This document shows, in pieces, positions 7,866-17,648 of a DNA stretch of 33,181 bases (positions are counted from its first letter, which is position 1; every line of letters begins with the position of its first letter). The notes below the pieces were generated by a model. That model was not told where the DNA came from and ran no database searches. It saw nothing but the letters and a program-made list of their open reading frames with translations. Position numbers and translations under genes: made by a program. The DNA lies in contig JAAYMD010000002.1 of assembly GCA_012521575.1 (NCBI GenBank), forward strand, positions 1 through 33,181, read 5' to 3'. The DNA is from Mollicutes bacterium (lineage in GTDB: Bacteria; Bacillota_I; Bacilli_A; RF39; UBA660).

Positions 7866-10800
7866 ATGGATAATTTTTTTAAAATTGATCCAAAAACAGA
7901 AGTAATTATTGGATTGAATAAAGAATTAAAATGTTTGTATGTATATAATAGATTTGTTCAAACAAATGAATCTATTGTTTTTTTAGTTAATTCATTATAT
8001 GAAGCGACAAACTTTTATCAAACTCTTCAAAATTATACAAATGATGTTTTGTTATTTCCGATGGATGATTTTTTAACAAGTGAAGCAATTGCGCTAAGTC
8101 CCGAATTAAAAAACACAAGATTAGAAACTATCAAATCTATAATTGAAAATGATAAAAAAATTGTTGTTACAAATTTAATGGGGTATTTAAGGTATCTACC
8201 ACACAAAAAAAAGTTTATAGATAATATATTTGAAATTGAAATAAATAAAGAATATAAAATATCAGAACTTGCTATTCATTTTGAAAAAATTGGTTATAAA
8301 CGTGAAGTAATAGTTAATAAAACTGGTGATTTTGCAGTTCGTGGATTTGTTTTAGATATTTTTCCAGTAGGGGAATTAAATGCTATTCGTATAGAATTTT
8401 GGGGAGATGTTGTAGAATCAATTCGCACATTTGATATTAACACACAAAAAACATTAAATACAATAAATAAAGTAATTATTTATCCTTATACTGAATTTTT
8501 AGTTGATGATAATGTTAATTTAGATTTAGTGACGCAAAAAGATTTAGTTAAATATATTAAACCTGTTAATATTTGTGATTTTTTTAAAAAATGTAAAGTA
8601 ATAGTTAATAATTATAATGATATTGAAGTAAGTTATAAATTATTACAAAATGAAGTTTTTAATTATCAACAAAGTATTGGTGTCAGTAATGTAAAATATT
8701 TTCATGATTTTTATGATTTAAAAAAAGAGTATTTGTATTTAATGGATTTTGATAATGATATTTTGAAATTAAAAAATAAAAAAATATATCATTCTAAAGA
8801 TATTGAACCATTTGGTAAAACTAAAGAAGAAATAAATGAACAATTAAATAAATATATAATTCAAAAGAAAACAGTAATTTTGTGTGTTTCTGACAAAAAT
8901 TTAGTGAATAAGTTAATAAATGAGTTGAATAATAAAAATATTGTTTTTACTTCTATAGGAGAAATAATTGAAAACAAAATAAATGTAATTGTAAAAAAAA
9001 TAAGTAGTGGTTTTCAATTTGAAAATATTGTTGTTATTAGTGAAAATGAGTTGTTTAAAAAGAAAAAAAATCTTCAAAATTATAAATCACGTTTTAAAAT
9101 TGGTACAAAAGTTAATGATTTAAATAAGATTAATATTGGTGATTATATAGTTCATGATTTATATGGAATTGGTAGATATTGTGGTATTAAAAAAATAAAG
9201 AAAAACGGTTTAGAAAAGGATTATTTATGGATAGAATATCGTGATAAAGATAGATTGTACATACCTGTTGAAAAAATAGAAACAATAAAAAAGTATTCAT
9301 CTAGTGAAGGAGTTGTTCCTAAACTTAATAAATTAGGTGGAACAGAATGGGCAAAAACAAAATTAAAAGTAAAAGAAAAAGTTAAAAAATTAGCATTTTC
9401 TCTTTTAGAATTATATGCTAAGAGGGAAGCGAGTGTTGGTTTTTCATTTGCTAAAGATGGTCCTGAACAATTAGAATTTGAAAAAGATTTCAAGTTTACT
9501 GATACAATTGATCAAGTCAAAGTTACTGAAGAGATAAAAAAAGATATGGAAAAACCTGTTCCAATGGATCGAATTTTATGTGGAGATGTAGGATTCGGAA
9601 AAACCGAAGTTGCTTTTCGGGCAATGTTTAAAGCTGTGATGTCTGGCAAACAAGTAGCAATGTTATGTCCTACTACAATTTTATCTAAACAACATTATGA
9701 TAATGCAATTGAAAGATTTAAAAATTTTGCAGTTAGAATTGAACTTTTAAATAGATTTGTTTCTAAAAAAAATCAAAAACAAATTTTAAATGATATTAAA
9801 GAAGGAAAAATAGATATTGTAATTGGTACGCATAGAATTCTTAGTGATGATATAGAATTTAAAGATTTAGGACTTTTGGTTATTGATGAAGAGCAACGCT
9901 TTGGAGTAAAACACAAAGAAAAAATAAAAAAATATAAAACTAGTATTGACGTGTTAACATTAACAGCAACCCCAATTCCCCGAACTTTACAAATGACTTT
10001 TACGGGAATTAGAAGTTTATCCCTTTTACAAACGCCACCTACCAATAGATACCCTGTTCAAACATATGTTATGGCTTATAATTCACAAATTATAAAAGAT
10101 GCAATATATAAAGAAAAATCGCGAAATGGTCAAGTTTTTGTTTTGTATAATAATATTGAAAATATGGAAGAAAAAGAAAAAGAAATTCAAAAATTAGTAC
10201 CAGATCTTAAAGTTGTATCTGCTCATGGTAAGATGTCTAAACATCAGTTAGAAAAAGTAATGTTAGATTTTTACAATTATGAATATGATGTGTTACTTTG
10301 TACAACAATCATTGAAACGGGTATTGATATTCCTAATGTTAATACGTTAATAATTATTGATGCTGATAGATTTGGTTTGGCACAATTATATCAAATTAGA
10401 GGTCGAGTAGGTAGAAGCGACAGAATAGCATACTGTTATTTAATGTATGATAATAAAAAAATATTGTCAGAGGTAGCAAAAAAAAGATTAAAAGTTATTA
10501 AGGAATTTACAGAACTAGGAAGTGGATTTTCGATTGCAATGCGTGACTTATCAATAAGAGGGGCAGGAGATATCCTAGGTACAGAACAAGCTGGTTTTAT
10601 AGATACTGTTGGAATAGAAATGTTTTTAAATATGTTAAATAATGAAATAAAAAAATTAAAAGGCGAACGAATAGAAGAAATTAAAGAAGAAGAAATGCAA
10701 CCACTTATTGAAGTAGATACATCTATTAGTGATGATTATGTGTCTGAAGAAGAGTTGAAAATTGAGATTCATTCAAAAATTAATACGATTGATTCATATG

Positions 10801-11150
10801 AAAAATTAATTGAAGTTAAAAATGAAATTGAAGATCGATTTGGGAAAATAGATGAAAAAATACTTATTTATATGTATGAAGAATGGTTTGAAAAACTAGC
10901 ACGCAAATTGAATATTAGTAAAGTAAAACAAACGAAAAATTTTGTAGAAATTGAATTACCTGAAGAATTAACTCAAAAAATAAAGATACAAAAATTATTT
11001 GTAGAAGCAAATAATATAACTAAAATGTTTAGATTTGGAATGAAAAGTAATAGATTAATTATTACACTTGATATGATGAAGCTAGAAAAGCATTTTATTT
11101 ATTACTTAATAGAACTTTTTACAATAATAGAAAAAGATTATACTAAATGA
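7866..11150 (+). CDS. mfd: Transcription-repair coupling factor
   Basis: 1094 aa; RID domain GDYIVHDLYGIGRYCGI, GDVGFGKTEVA, DEEQRFGV, RGRVGRS. Confidence 0.97.
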   Translation: MDNFFKIDPKTEVIIGLNKELKCLYVYNRFVQTNESIVFLVNSLYEATNFYQTLQNYTNDVLLFPMDDFLTSEAIALSPELKNTRLETIKSIIENDKKIVVTNLMGYLRYLPHKKKFIDNIFEIEINKEYKISELAIHFEKIGYKREVIVNKTGDFAVRGFVLDIFPVGELNAIRIEFWGDVVESIRTFDINTQKTLNTINKVIIYPYTEFLVDDNVNLDLVTQKDLVKYIKPVNICDFFKKCKVIVNNYNDIEVSYKLLQNEVFNYQQSIGVSNVKYFHDFYDLKKEYLYLMDFDNDILKLKNKKIYHSKDIEPFGKTKEEINEQLNKYIIQKKTVILCVSDKNLVNKLINELNNKNIVFTSIGEIIENKINVIVKKISSGFQFENIVVISENELFKKKKNLQNYKSRFKIGTKVNDLNKINIGDYIVHDLYGIGRYCGIKKIKKNGLEKDYLWIEYRDKDRLYIPVEKIETIKKYSSSEGVVPKLNKLGGTEWAKTKLKVKEKVKKLAFSLLELYAKREASVGFSFAKDGPEQLEFEKDFKFTDTIDQVKVTEEIKKDMEKPVPMDRILCGDVGFGKTEVAFRAMFKAVMSGKQVAMLCPTTILSKQHYDNAIERFKNFAVRIELLNRFVSKKNQKQILNDIKEGKIDIVIGTHRILSDDIEFKDLGLLVIDEEQRFGVKHKEKIKKYKTSIDVLTLTATPIPRTLQMTFTGIRSLSLLQTPPTNRYPVQTYVMAYNSQIIKDAIYKEKSRNGQVFVLYNNIENMEEKEKEIQKLVPDLKVVSAHGKMSKHQLEKVMLDFYNYEYDVLLCTTIIETGIDIPNVNTLIIIDADRFGLAQLYQIRGRVGRSDRIAYCYLMYDNKKILSEVAKKRLKVIKEFTELGSGFSIAMRDLSIRGAGDILGTEQAGFIDTVGIEMFLNMLNNEIKKLKGERIEEIKEEEMQPLIEVDTSISDDYVSEEELKIEIHSKINTIDSYEKLIEVKNEIEDRFGKIDEKILIYMYEEWFEKLARKLNISKVKQTKNFVEIELPEELTQKIKIQKLFVEANNITKMFRFGMKSNRLIITLDMMKLEKHFIYYLIELFTIIEKDYTK

Positions 11151-11164
11151 TAGTATAATCTTTT
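11132..11164. terminator. Bidirectional intrinsic terminator between convergent mfd and ppaC
   Basis: AAAAGATTATACTA-AATGA-TAGTATAATCTTTT, perfect 14-bp stem. Confidence 0.85.
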
Positions 11165-12785
11165 AAATTGCTTTTAATGTATTCATAATGTTAGGTACTA
11201 TTTGTTTTTTTCGTGACAAACAGTTAGGAATGAATGTCCATTGCTCAAAATTAGAAATTTTAAAAGCTTCACTAATTATCTCTTTTGCACTATCATTATA
11301 AATAACATAAGAACCCTTATTAAAAATATCTGTTACAAATAGTGCTAATACCTTAAAATTTCCTTTTTCCGCATTATTATTTATTAATTCAATGTAAGTA
11401 TTTAATTGTTTTTTAATGTCATTTGGATTAGTAGTAAATATTTGACCAATCCCAACTAGTTCTTCGTTAATAGTAAATTTTTTAAAATCACTATATAGTA
11501 TTTCTTCAGGTGTTTTACCTTCAAGTGATGATCCAGCTTCAAACATTTTTTTGGCAAAAGTAGTACTATCAACTTCTGCTATTTTACTCAATTCTTTTAA
11601 AGTAATTATATCTAATTCAGTAGTTGTTGGTGAAGTTAATAAAAGTGTGTCAGATATAATACCCGCCATCATTAAACCTGCAATTTTTTTATCGATTTTG
11701 ATATTATTTTCTTTATATAATTGATAAATTATAGTATTAGTACTTCCAACTGGCATATTTCGAAAATTAATAGGAACGGAAGTTCCAATTGATCCGACTT
11801 TATGATGATCAATAATTTCGATGATCTCTGCTTCTTCAAGGCCAAGCACGCTTTGATCTGCCTCATTATGGTCTACTAAAATTACTTTTTTGGGATTTTT
11901 TTCAGATAGATCAGATAAATTAATAATTCCTAAACATTGTCTTTTTTTATTGAGTACAGGGTAATTGCTATATTTTGTTTTATTAGCAACTTCGATAAAA
12001 TTTTCAACAGTATCCAGTTCATTAAAAGTAATGACATTTGATTTTTTGCTAATTATGTGGACGTAATTACACAAATGTATCATTTTTGCTACTTTAAAAG
12101 TGTCATAAGGAGTTTTTATAATATTAGTTCCGTTTTTCTTTGCTAATTGTAAGTGTTCATCTTTAATAATTGCATTGTTTGTCAAAATAATCAATTTAAC
12201 CCTATTATGTATTGCGTATTCATGTATACTATGGCGGTCACCAACGATCAAAATAGACTGATCATCTATCAAAACTTTATTGATAAATGTAGTGCTTCTA
12301 AAAGATGGTACAATTATTTTACCATTGATTTCTTCATCAAATTTTAAAACTTCTGTACCTTCTAATGTTTGTATAATATTATTGTACGAAGTACATAAAG
12401 TATAAATATCACCATTGATGTGATCTTTGGTTATATCTTTCATTGAAACTAAACCTTTAAAAACTTTATTTTCGTCTATCAGTGGTAAGTTGCTTATAAA
12501 ATTATCGCTCATATATTTATAAGCAGTATATATGGATTCATTTATATTTAAGAAAAAGTTTTTTTGATAATTAATATCTTTGATTTGTAATTTAACATCA
12601 TTTAAATATTCTGGTTGTTCAAAACCAAAATAATCTAAAACAAATTTAGTTTCTGAATTTATGTCGCCAAGCACTCTTGGAGAAGCATTTATGCCCTGTT
12701 TGATTTTTAAGTTTGCTAAAGCAATGGCAGCGGTTACACTATCAGTATCAGGAGAACGGTGTCCAAAAATATAAATTTTTTCCAA
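11163..12785 (-). CDS. ppaC: Manganese-dependent inorganic pyrophosphatase with CBS/DRTGG regulatory insert
   Basis: GHRSPDTDSVTAAIA, DHNEAD, DHHKVG DHH-family motifs with an inserted region carrying CBS-like repeats. A TTG start at 12785 with RBS GGAGGGA is more likely than the ORF-track ATG at 12809. Confidence 0.88.
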   Translation of the reverse strand: MEKIYIFGHRSPDTDSVTAAIALANLKIKQGINASPRVLGDINSETKFVLDYFGFEQPEYLNDVKLQIKDINYQKNFFLNINESIYTAYKYMSDNFISNLPLIDENKVFKGLVSMKDITKDHINGDIYTLCTSYNNIIQTLEGTEVLKFDEEINGKIIVPSFRSTTFINKVLIDDQSILIVGDRHSIHEYAIHNRVKLIILTNNAIIKDEHLQLAKKNGTNIIKTPYDTFKVAKMIHLCNYVHIISKKSNVITFNELDTVENFIEVANKTKYSNYPVLNKKRQCLGIINLSDLSEKNPKKVILVDHNEADQSVLGLEEAEIIEIIDHHKVGSIGTSVPINFRNMPVGSTNTIIYQLYKENNIKIDKKIAGLMMAGIISDTLLLTSPTTTELDIITLKELSKIAEVDSTTFAKKMFEAGSSLEGKTPEEILYSDFKKFTINEELVGIGQIFTTNPNDIKKQLNTYIELINNNAEKGNFKVLALFVTDIFNKGSYVIYNDSAKEIISEAFKISNFEQWTFIPNCLSRKKQIVPNIMNTLKAI

Positions 12786-12894
12786 GAAAATCACTCCCTC
12801 CGTGAACAATTTAAATTATATCATATTTATAAATTGCTGCAAGTATAAAATTTACATAATTAGACAAAATAAGTAAGTAGAAAGAGAGGTAAAA

Positions 12895-13428
12895 ATGAAA
12901 AGTACAGGTATAGTAAGAAGAATAGATGAAATGGGAAGAGTAGTTATTCCAAAAGAAATTAGAAAAACATTACGTATAAATAATAATGATAGCATAGAAA
13001 TATATGTAGAAGGAGAAGATAAAATAATTTTGAAAAAATATTCAGTATTAAAAAATATAAATGATTTTGCACAAAAATTTGCAGATGCAATGTATACTTT
13101 TGTTAAACATAATATTATTATAACCGATACTAAAGATATTATAGCTGTAGCGGGACTTAATAAAAAAGAATATTTACAACAACCTATTAGCGAATATTTA
13201 GAAAATGCGATATCCAGAAGAGAAAGCATTTTAGAAAAGTATGAAAAAGATTATGAATTAATTAAAGGAAAAAGCGAAAAAGGAACTTATACATTAGGTA
13301 CAATTATTACGAATGGAGATGCTGTTGGATTGGTAATAATAACAGCTAATAATGGAAAAATTACACCTGTTGAAGAAAAAATAGTAAAAATAGCTTCAGA
13401 ATTTTTAGGTAAATATCTTGAACAATAA
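12895..13428 (+). CDS. spoVT: SpoVT/AbrB family transition-state/sporulation regulator
   Basis: MKSTGIVRRIDEMGRVVIPKEIRKTLRI AbrB-type DNA-binding domain plus a GAF-like C-terminal domain; synteny mfd-spoVT. Confidence 0.88.
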   Translation: MKSTGIVRRIDEMGRVVIPKEIRKTLRINNNDSIEIYVEGEDKIILKKYSVLKNINDFAQKFADAMYTFVKHNIIITDTKDIIAVAGLNKKEYLQQPISEYLENAISRRESILEKYEKDYELIKGKSEKGTYTLGTIITNGDAVGLVIITANNGKITPVEEKIVKIASEFLGKYLEQ

Positions 13429-13446
13429 TAATAAGTATGCTATAAT
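13418..13446 (+). promoter_or_regulatory. Predicted sigmaA promoter for the T-box leader
   Basis: TTGAAC - 17 nt - TATAAT. Confidence 0.65.
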
Positions 13447-13452
13447 ATAGCA

Positions 13453-13699
13453 AAATTATTGTTCAAAGATGAAGAAGGAGAGAGAAATATTACTGCATTT
13501 ATAGAGACTTTGTGGTTGGTGGAAACAAAGATTGCGGTAATATTTTAATGGCTCTGGAGTCGCTTAATCGATATGTAGGTTAAGACGTATCCTTGCGTTA
13601 AAGGTTCGAGTGTATAGTAAAGTGTATAGTAATATTAAGCATTACTATAAATTAAGGTGGTACCGCGTCATCACGTCCTTAAATTGGATGTGATTTTTT
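13453..13699 (+). ncRNA. T-box riboswitch leader, probable Met specifier (ATG 13548-13550)
   Basis: T-box sequence AATTAAGGTGGTACCGCG (about 13650-13667), terminator hairpin TCACGTCC/GGATGTGA plus T-run, upstream Stem I-like region, downstream metG. Confidence 0.9.
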
Positions 13700-13715
13700 T
13701 ATTAGGAGGTGAAAA

Positions 13716-14210
13716 ATGAAAAGGGGCTTTGAAAAAATTAGTTTTTCACAATTCTGTAATGATATTGTAGATGATAAAAACCTTTATGAAGAGTATAAAT
13801 TACCATCACGAAGTACATTTCATAGTGCGGGATATGATTTTTTTGCTATTCAAGATATTGTTATAAAGCCTGGAGAGACTGTTAAAATTCCAACTGGTGT
13901 TAAAGCTTATATGGATTTTGATGAGATGTTGATGTTAATTGTTAGAAGTAGTACAGGGTTTAAGTATAACGTTAGATTAACCAATCAAGTTGGAATAATT
14001 GATAGTGATTATTATAATAATGAATCTAATGAAGGACATATTTGGATCAGCCTTCAAAACCATGGTGATAGTGAATTTGTAATTAAAAAAGGAGAAGCTT
14101 GTATTCAAGGTATATTTACAAAATTTTTATCTACAGATGATGACAATCTAATTAAAAAAGAAAGAAAAGGTGGATTTGGAAGTACAAATAGGAGGGATGA
14201 AAATGAATAA
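13716..14210 (+). CDS. dut: dUTP diphosphatase / dUTPase family
   Basis: RSSTGFKYNVRLTNQVGIIDSDYY and C-terminal RKGGFGSTN motifs. Confidence 0.88.
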   Translation: MKRGFEKISFSQFCNDIVDDKNLYEEYKLPSRSTFHSAGYDFFAIQDIVIKPGETVKIPTGVKAYMDFDEMLMLIVRSSTGFKYNVRLTNQVGIIDSDYYNNESNEGHIWISLQNHGDSEFVIKKGEACIQGIFTKFLSTDDDNLIKKERKGGFGSTNRRDENE

Positions 14211-15774
14211 AAGATTTAATATTTATACAGCTATAGCCTATACTTCAGGAAAACCTCATATAGGAAATACTTATGAAATAGTATTAGCGGATGCAATTGC
14301 AAGATATAAAAGATTATTGGGATATGATGTTTATTTTCAAACAGGTACTGATGAGCATGGACAAAAAATTGCTGAAAAAGCTAAACTAAATAATAAAAAA
14401 CCACAAGAATTTGTTGATGAAGTAGCGCAAATAGTAAAAGATATATGGGATATTATGAACACTAGTTATGATAGATTTGTTAGAACAACTGATCCTATTC
14501 ATAAAGAAAAAGTATCAAAAATTTTTGAAAAATTATATAAACAAGGAGATATTTATAAAGGTGTGTATGAAGGATTATATTGTACGCCATGCGAATCGTT
14601 TTTTACTGAGTCACAATTAGTTGATGGAAAATGTCCAGATTGTGGTCGGGAAGTAGTACCTACAAAAGAAGAAGCATATTTCTTTAAATTAAGTAAATAT
14701 GTTAAAAAATTAGAGGACCACATTAACAATAACAAAGATTTTATTGTTCCAGAAAGTAGAAAAAATGAAATTATTAATAACTTTATAAAACCAGGGTTGC
14801 AAGACCTTTGTGTATCAAGAACATCATTTGATTGGGGGGTACCAGTAACTTTTGATGACAAGCATGTTGTTTACGTTTGGATTGACGCTTTAAGCAACTA
14901 TATAACATTTCCTGGATACGACGTAGAAGGTAATCATGAACCAGAGTTTAAAAAATATTGGCCAGCCGATTTGCATGTTATCGGAAAGGATATTTTAAGA
15001 TTTCATGTAATTTATTGGCCAATTATATTGATGGCTTTAGATTTACCTTTACCAAAACAAATTTTTGGACACCCTTGGCTTTTATCAAGTGAGGAAAAAA
15101 TGAGCAAATCAAAAGGTAATATTATTTATGCTGATGATTTAGTTAATATATTTGGTGTTGATCCTGTAAGATATTACATGTTAAGTCAAATGCCTTATGC
15201 AAATGATGGAGTATTTACTTACGAATTATTTATTGATAAAATTAATGCTGAACTTGTTAATAATTTAGGAAATTTAATTAATAGAACAATAAATATGACA
15301 TATAAATTTTTAGACGGAATTGTTCCTGAACCTGTAAGATATGAAGAAATTGATCAGCAATTTATTGAATATGTAAAAAATCAAATAAAACAAGCAGATC
15401 AAAAAATGAATGAATACAAAGTTGCTGAGAGCTTAGATGCATTATTTGAAATTTTTGATAAAGCAAACAAATATATTGATGAGACAACCCCTTGGACTTT
15501 AGCAAAAAAAGAAGATGAACGAGATCGATTAGCAACTGTGATGTATAATTTATTAGAAAGTATCAGGATTGGAGCGGTTATATTGCAAGCTTTTTTACCT
15601 GATACAGCAGAAAGAATATTTAAACAATTGAATACAACAAATAAAACTTATGAGTCAATCTATGAATTTAATGGATTGAGTGCAGGAACTAAGTTAAAAA
15701 AACCTGAAATATTATTTGAACGTATAGATAAACAAAAAAAATTAGAAGAAATAAAAGATTTTAATAAAAAATAA
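14203..15774 (+). CDS. metG: Methionyl-tRNA synthetase
   Basis: IYTAIAYTSGKPHIGN, Zn site CTPC...CPDC, EEKMSKSKGN. Start after GGAGGG; overlaps the 3' end of dut. Confidence 0.96.
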   Translation: MNKRFNIYTAIAYTSGKPHIGNTYEIVLADAIARYKRLLGYDVYFQTGTDEHGQKIAEKAKLNNKKPQEFVDEVAQIVKDIWDIMNTSYDRFVRTTDPIHKEKVSKIFEKLYKQGDIYKGVYEGLYCTPCESFFTESQLVDGKCPDCGREVVPTKEEAYFFKLSKYVKKLEDHINNNKDFIVPESRKNEIINNFIKPGLQDLCVSRTSFDWGVPVTFDDKHVVYVWIDALSNYITFPGYDVEGNHEPEFKKYWPADLHVIGKDILRFHVIYWPIILMALDLPLPKQIFGHPWLLSSEEKMSKSKGNIIYADDLVNIFGVDPVRYYMLSQMPYANDGVFTYELFIDKINAELVNNLGNLINRTINMTYKFLDGIVPEPVRYEEIDQQFIEYVKNQIKQADQKMNEYKVAESLDALFEIFDKANKYIDETTPWTLAKKEDERDRLATVMYNLLESIRIGAVILQAFLPDTAERIFKQLNTTNKTYESIYEFNGLSAGTKLKKPEILFERIDKQKKLEEIKDFNKK

Positions 15775-15888
15775 TTTATTTTGTAAAATGTTGTAAATTG
15801 TCTGAAAAAAGTACTTAAAATTATTTGTTTTCCTAAAAATATTGTGATATATTAAGACTGTCGAAAAAAATTATGGAGAAAGGAAAAC

Positions 15889-16071
15889 ATGAATAATAAG
15901 GATAACAATGCAATAAGATGTGTAGCTGTTAGTTTTATGATTGCAATACAACTCACATTAGGCAGTATCCTTATAAATTTTTGTATTATTAAATTGTTGT
16001 ATCTATTATTTACAGTATTTATAGGCATTACTTATTTATATGTAAGTAAATATAAAAAAAGTTATACCTAA
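15889..16071 (+). CDS. Small two-TM hypothetical membrane protein
   Basis: 60 aa with two hydrophobic segments, GGAGAAAGGA RBS, own terminator downstream. Confidence 0.55.
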   Translation: MNNKDNNAIRCVAVSFMIAIQLTLGSILINFCIIKLLYLLFTVFIGITYLYVSKYKKSYT

Positions 16072-16089
16072 ATATGGTATAATTTTTTT
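16062..16089 (+). terminator. Intrinsic terminator
   Basis: TTATACC-TAAATAT-GGTATAA followed by T7. Confidence 0.65.
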
Positions 16090-16102
16090 GTGAGGTGAAA
16101 TA

Positions 16103-16867
16103 ATGATTATTGATACTCATAGTCATATATTTAAAGAATATTATAAAAATGTTGATGAAGTAATTAATAAAATGAAAAATAATATAATTATAGTATGTGG
16201 GACAAACTACAATAATAATAAAGAAGTAATAAAATTATGTAATAAATACAACAATGTTTATGGGACATTAGGTTTTCATCCTAATGAGTTAGAAGATTTT
16301 GAATATGAACACCTCAAAATAATAGAAGAAAATATTAATAATCCCAAAATTGTTGGAATAGGTGAAATTGGATTGGATTATCATTGGAATGATAATAACA
16401 AGGATTTCCAAAAAGAAATATTTGAAAAACAACTGGATTTGGCTAAGAAATATAAAAAAACGGTAGTTATTCACAGTCGTGATGCTTTTGAAGACACATA
16501 TAATATATTAAGTAGTAATAAATATAGAAATTTAAAAGTTATATTGCATTGTTACAGTTATGATTTAGAAAAAGCGCAAAAATTTATAAATTTAGGAATA
16601 ATGCTTGGAATAAGCGGAATTGTAACCTTTACTAGTGCAAAACAATTAAGAGAAGTTGTGAAAAAAATAGATTTAAAGCATTTATTAATTGAAACTGACA
16701 GTCCATATCTTGCACCTGTACCTTTTCGTGGTAAGAAAAATGAACCATTATATGTTAAACTTATTGCACAAAAAATCGCCGAAATAAAAAATATAAGTGT
16801 AGAGGATGTTTATCTTGCTACTACTAGTAATGCTATACATAAATTTGACTTAAAAATTGATTTATGA
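16103..16867 (+). CDS. tatD: TatD family hydrolase
   Basis: IDTHSHI, GEIGLDYHW, IHSRDAFEDT, ETDSPYLAPVPFRGKKNEP. Confidence 0.96.
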   Translation: MIIDTHSHIFKEYYKNVDEVINKMKNNIIIVCGTNYNNNKEVIKLCNKYNNVYGTLGFHPNELEDFEYEHLKIIEENINNPKIVGIGEIGLDYHWNDNNKDFQKEIFEKQLDLAKKYKKTVVIHSRDAFEDTYNILSSNKYRNLKVILHCYSYDLEKAQKFINLGIMLGISGIVTFTSAKQLREVVKKIDLKHLLIETDSPYLAPVPFRGKKNEPLYVKLIAQKIAEIKNISVEDVYLATTSNAIHKFDLKIDL

Positions 16868-16905
16868 TAAAATTTTTTTGCTAGGAATTAGTTGAGGTGA
16901 AATTT

Positions 16906-17607
16906 ATGAATCCATATTTACTACATTTTGTTGGTAAATGGGTAAGCCTATTAATTGTTTCTATAACATCGTTATTTGGAACAACTACCATCGAAAATGT
17001 AGAAAATATAAGCACAAACACTAATTTTGACAAAAGTGTAAACAGAATACATAAAATAGTTGAATATGAAACAATAATAAAAAGAAATCCTAAGTTACCA
17101 CAAAACACTAAAAAAGTTATTGTGGAAGGTCAAAATGGAATTATTTATGAAAACCCTAAATCTAATGAAATTGAAGTGCTTAGGGAAGTTGTAGATGAAG
17201 TAATCGAAATAGGTACTGGTCCTAATGGTAGTTTTGTTGGACGTTTAACAGGATATGGTGCTGATTGTAAGGGGTGTAGTGGCAATGTTGCCTGTCCCTC
17301 CCCTTTGAAGAAATATCACAATATATATGAAGATGGTATTTTTTATAATGATTCTGAATATGGTGAAGTTAGAATCCTTGCAGCAAGTCATAAAGTTTTT
17401 CCTTGTGGAACAATAATAGAAGTAACTCGTGAATCTGATGAACCGTTTATAGGTGTTGTTCTTGATACAGGTTCTGCTATGAGAAAAGCATTGGACGAAG
17501 AGGAAAAAATTCTTATTGATTTAGCATTTTCTTCTGAATCAGATCCAGAAGTATTCAAGACAACTAGTAACAATGTTAAATATGAAGTTTTACGTTGGGG
17601 ATGGTAG
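16906..17607 (+). CDS. YabE-like protein with C-terminal 3D domain (cell-wall associated)
   Basis: N-terminal hydrophobic segment, GRLTGYGADCKGCSG...ILAASHKVFPCGTIIEV...VLDTGSAM 3D-domain motif; position between tatD and ksgA. Confidence 0.82.
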   Translation: MNPYLLHFVGKWVSLLIVSITSLFGTTTIENVENISTNTNFDKSVNRIHKIVEYETIIKRNPKLPQNTKKVIVEGQNGIIYENPKSNEIEVLREVVDEVIEIGTGPNGSFVGRLTGYGADCKGCSGNVACPSPLKKYHNIYEDGIFYNDSEYGEVRILAASHKVFPCGTIIEVTRESDEPFIGVVLDTGSAMRKALDEEEKILIDLAFSSESDPEVFKTTSNNVKYEVLRWGW

Positions 17608-17629
17608 AAGACGTTTAGTCTTCTTTTTA
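17606..17629 (+). terminator. Intrinsic terminator
   Basis: AGAAGAC-GTTTA-GTCTTCT plus T-run. Confidence 0.7.
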
Positions 17630-17648
17630 ATTACAAAGGAGGATTTTT

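Noticed and set aside
9221-10045. Antisense ORFs inside mfd (90 aa each), and similar antisense ORFs in dnaX, holB, ksgA, ung, hpf and secA
   Set aside because: They lie opposite strong conserved CDSs, lack RBS or homology, and show biased composition from codon mirroring.
12852-13229. 125-aa minus-strand ORF over spoVT
   Set aside because: The + strand reading is a clear SpoVT/AbrB protein with an RBS; the antisense is hydrophobic mirror sequence.
14170-14202. Upstream GTG start for metG in the ORF track
   Set aside because: It lies inside the dut coding end; RBS GGAGGG places the start at ATG 14203 (or 14197).
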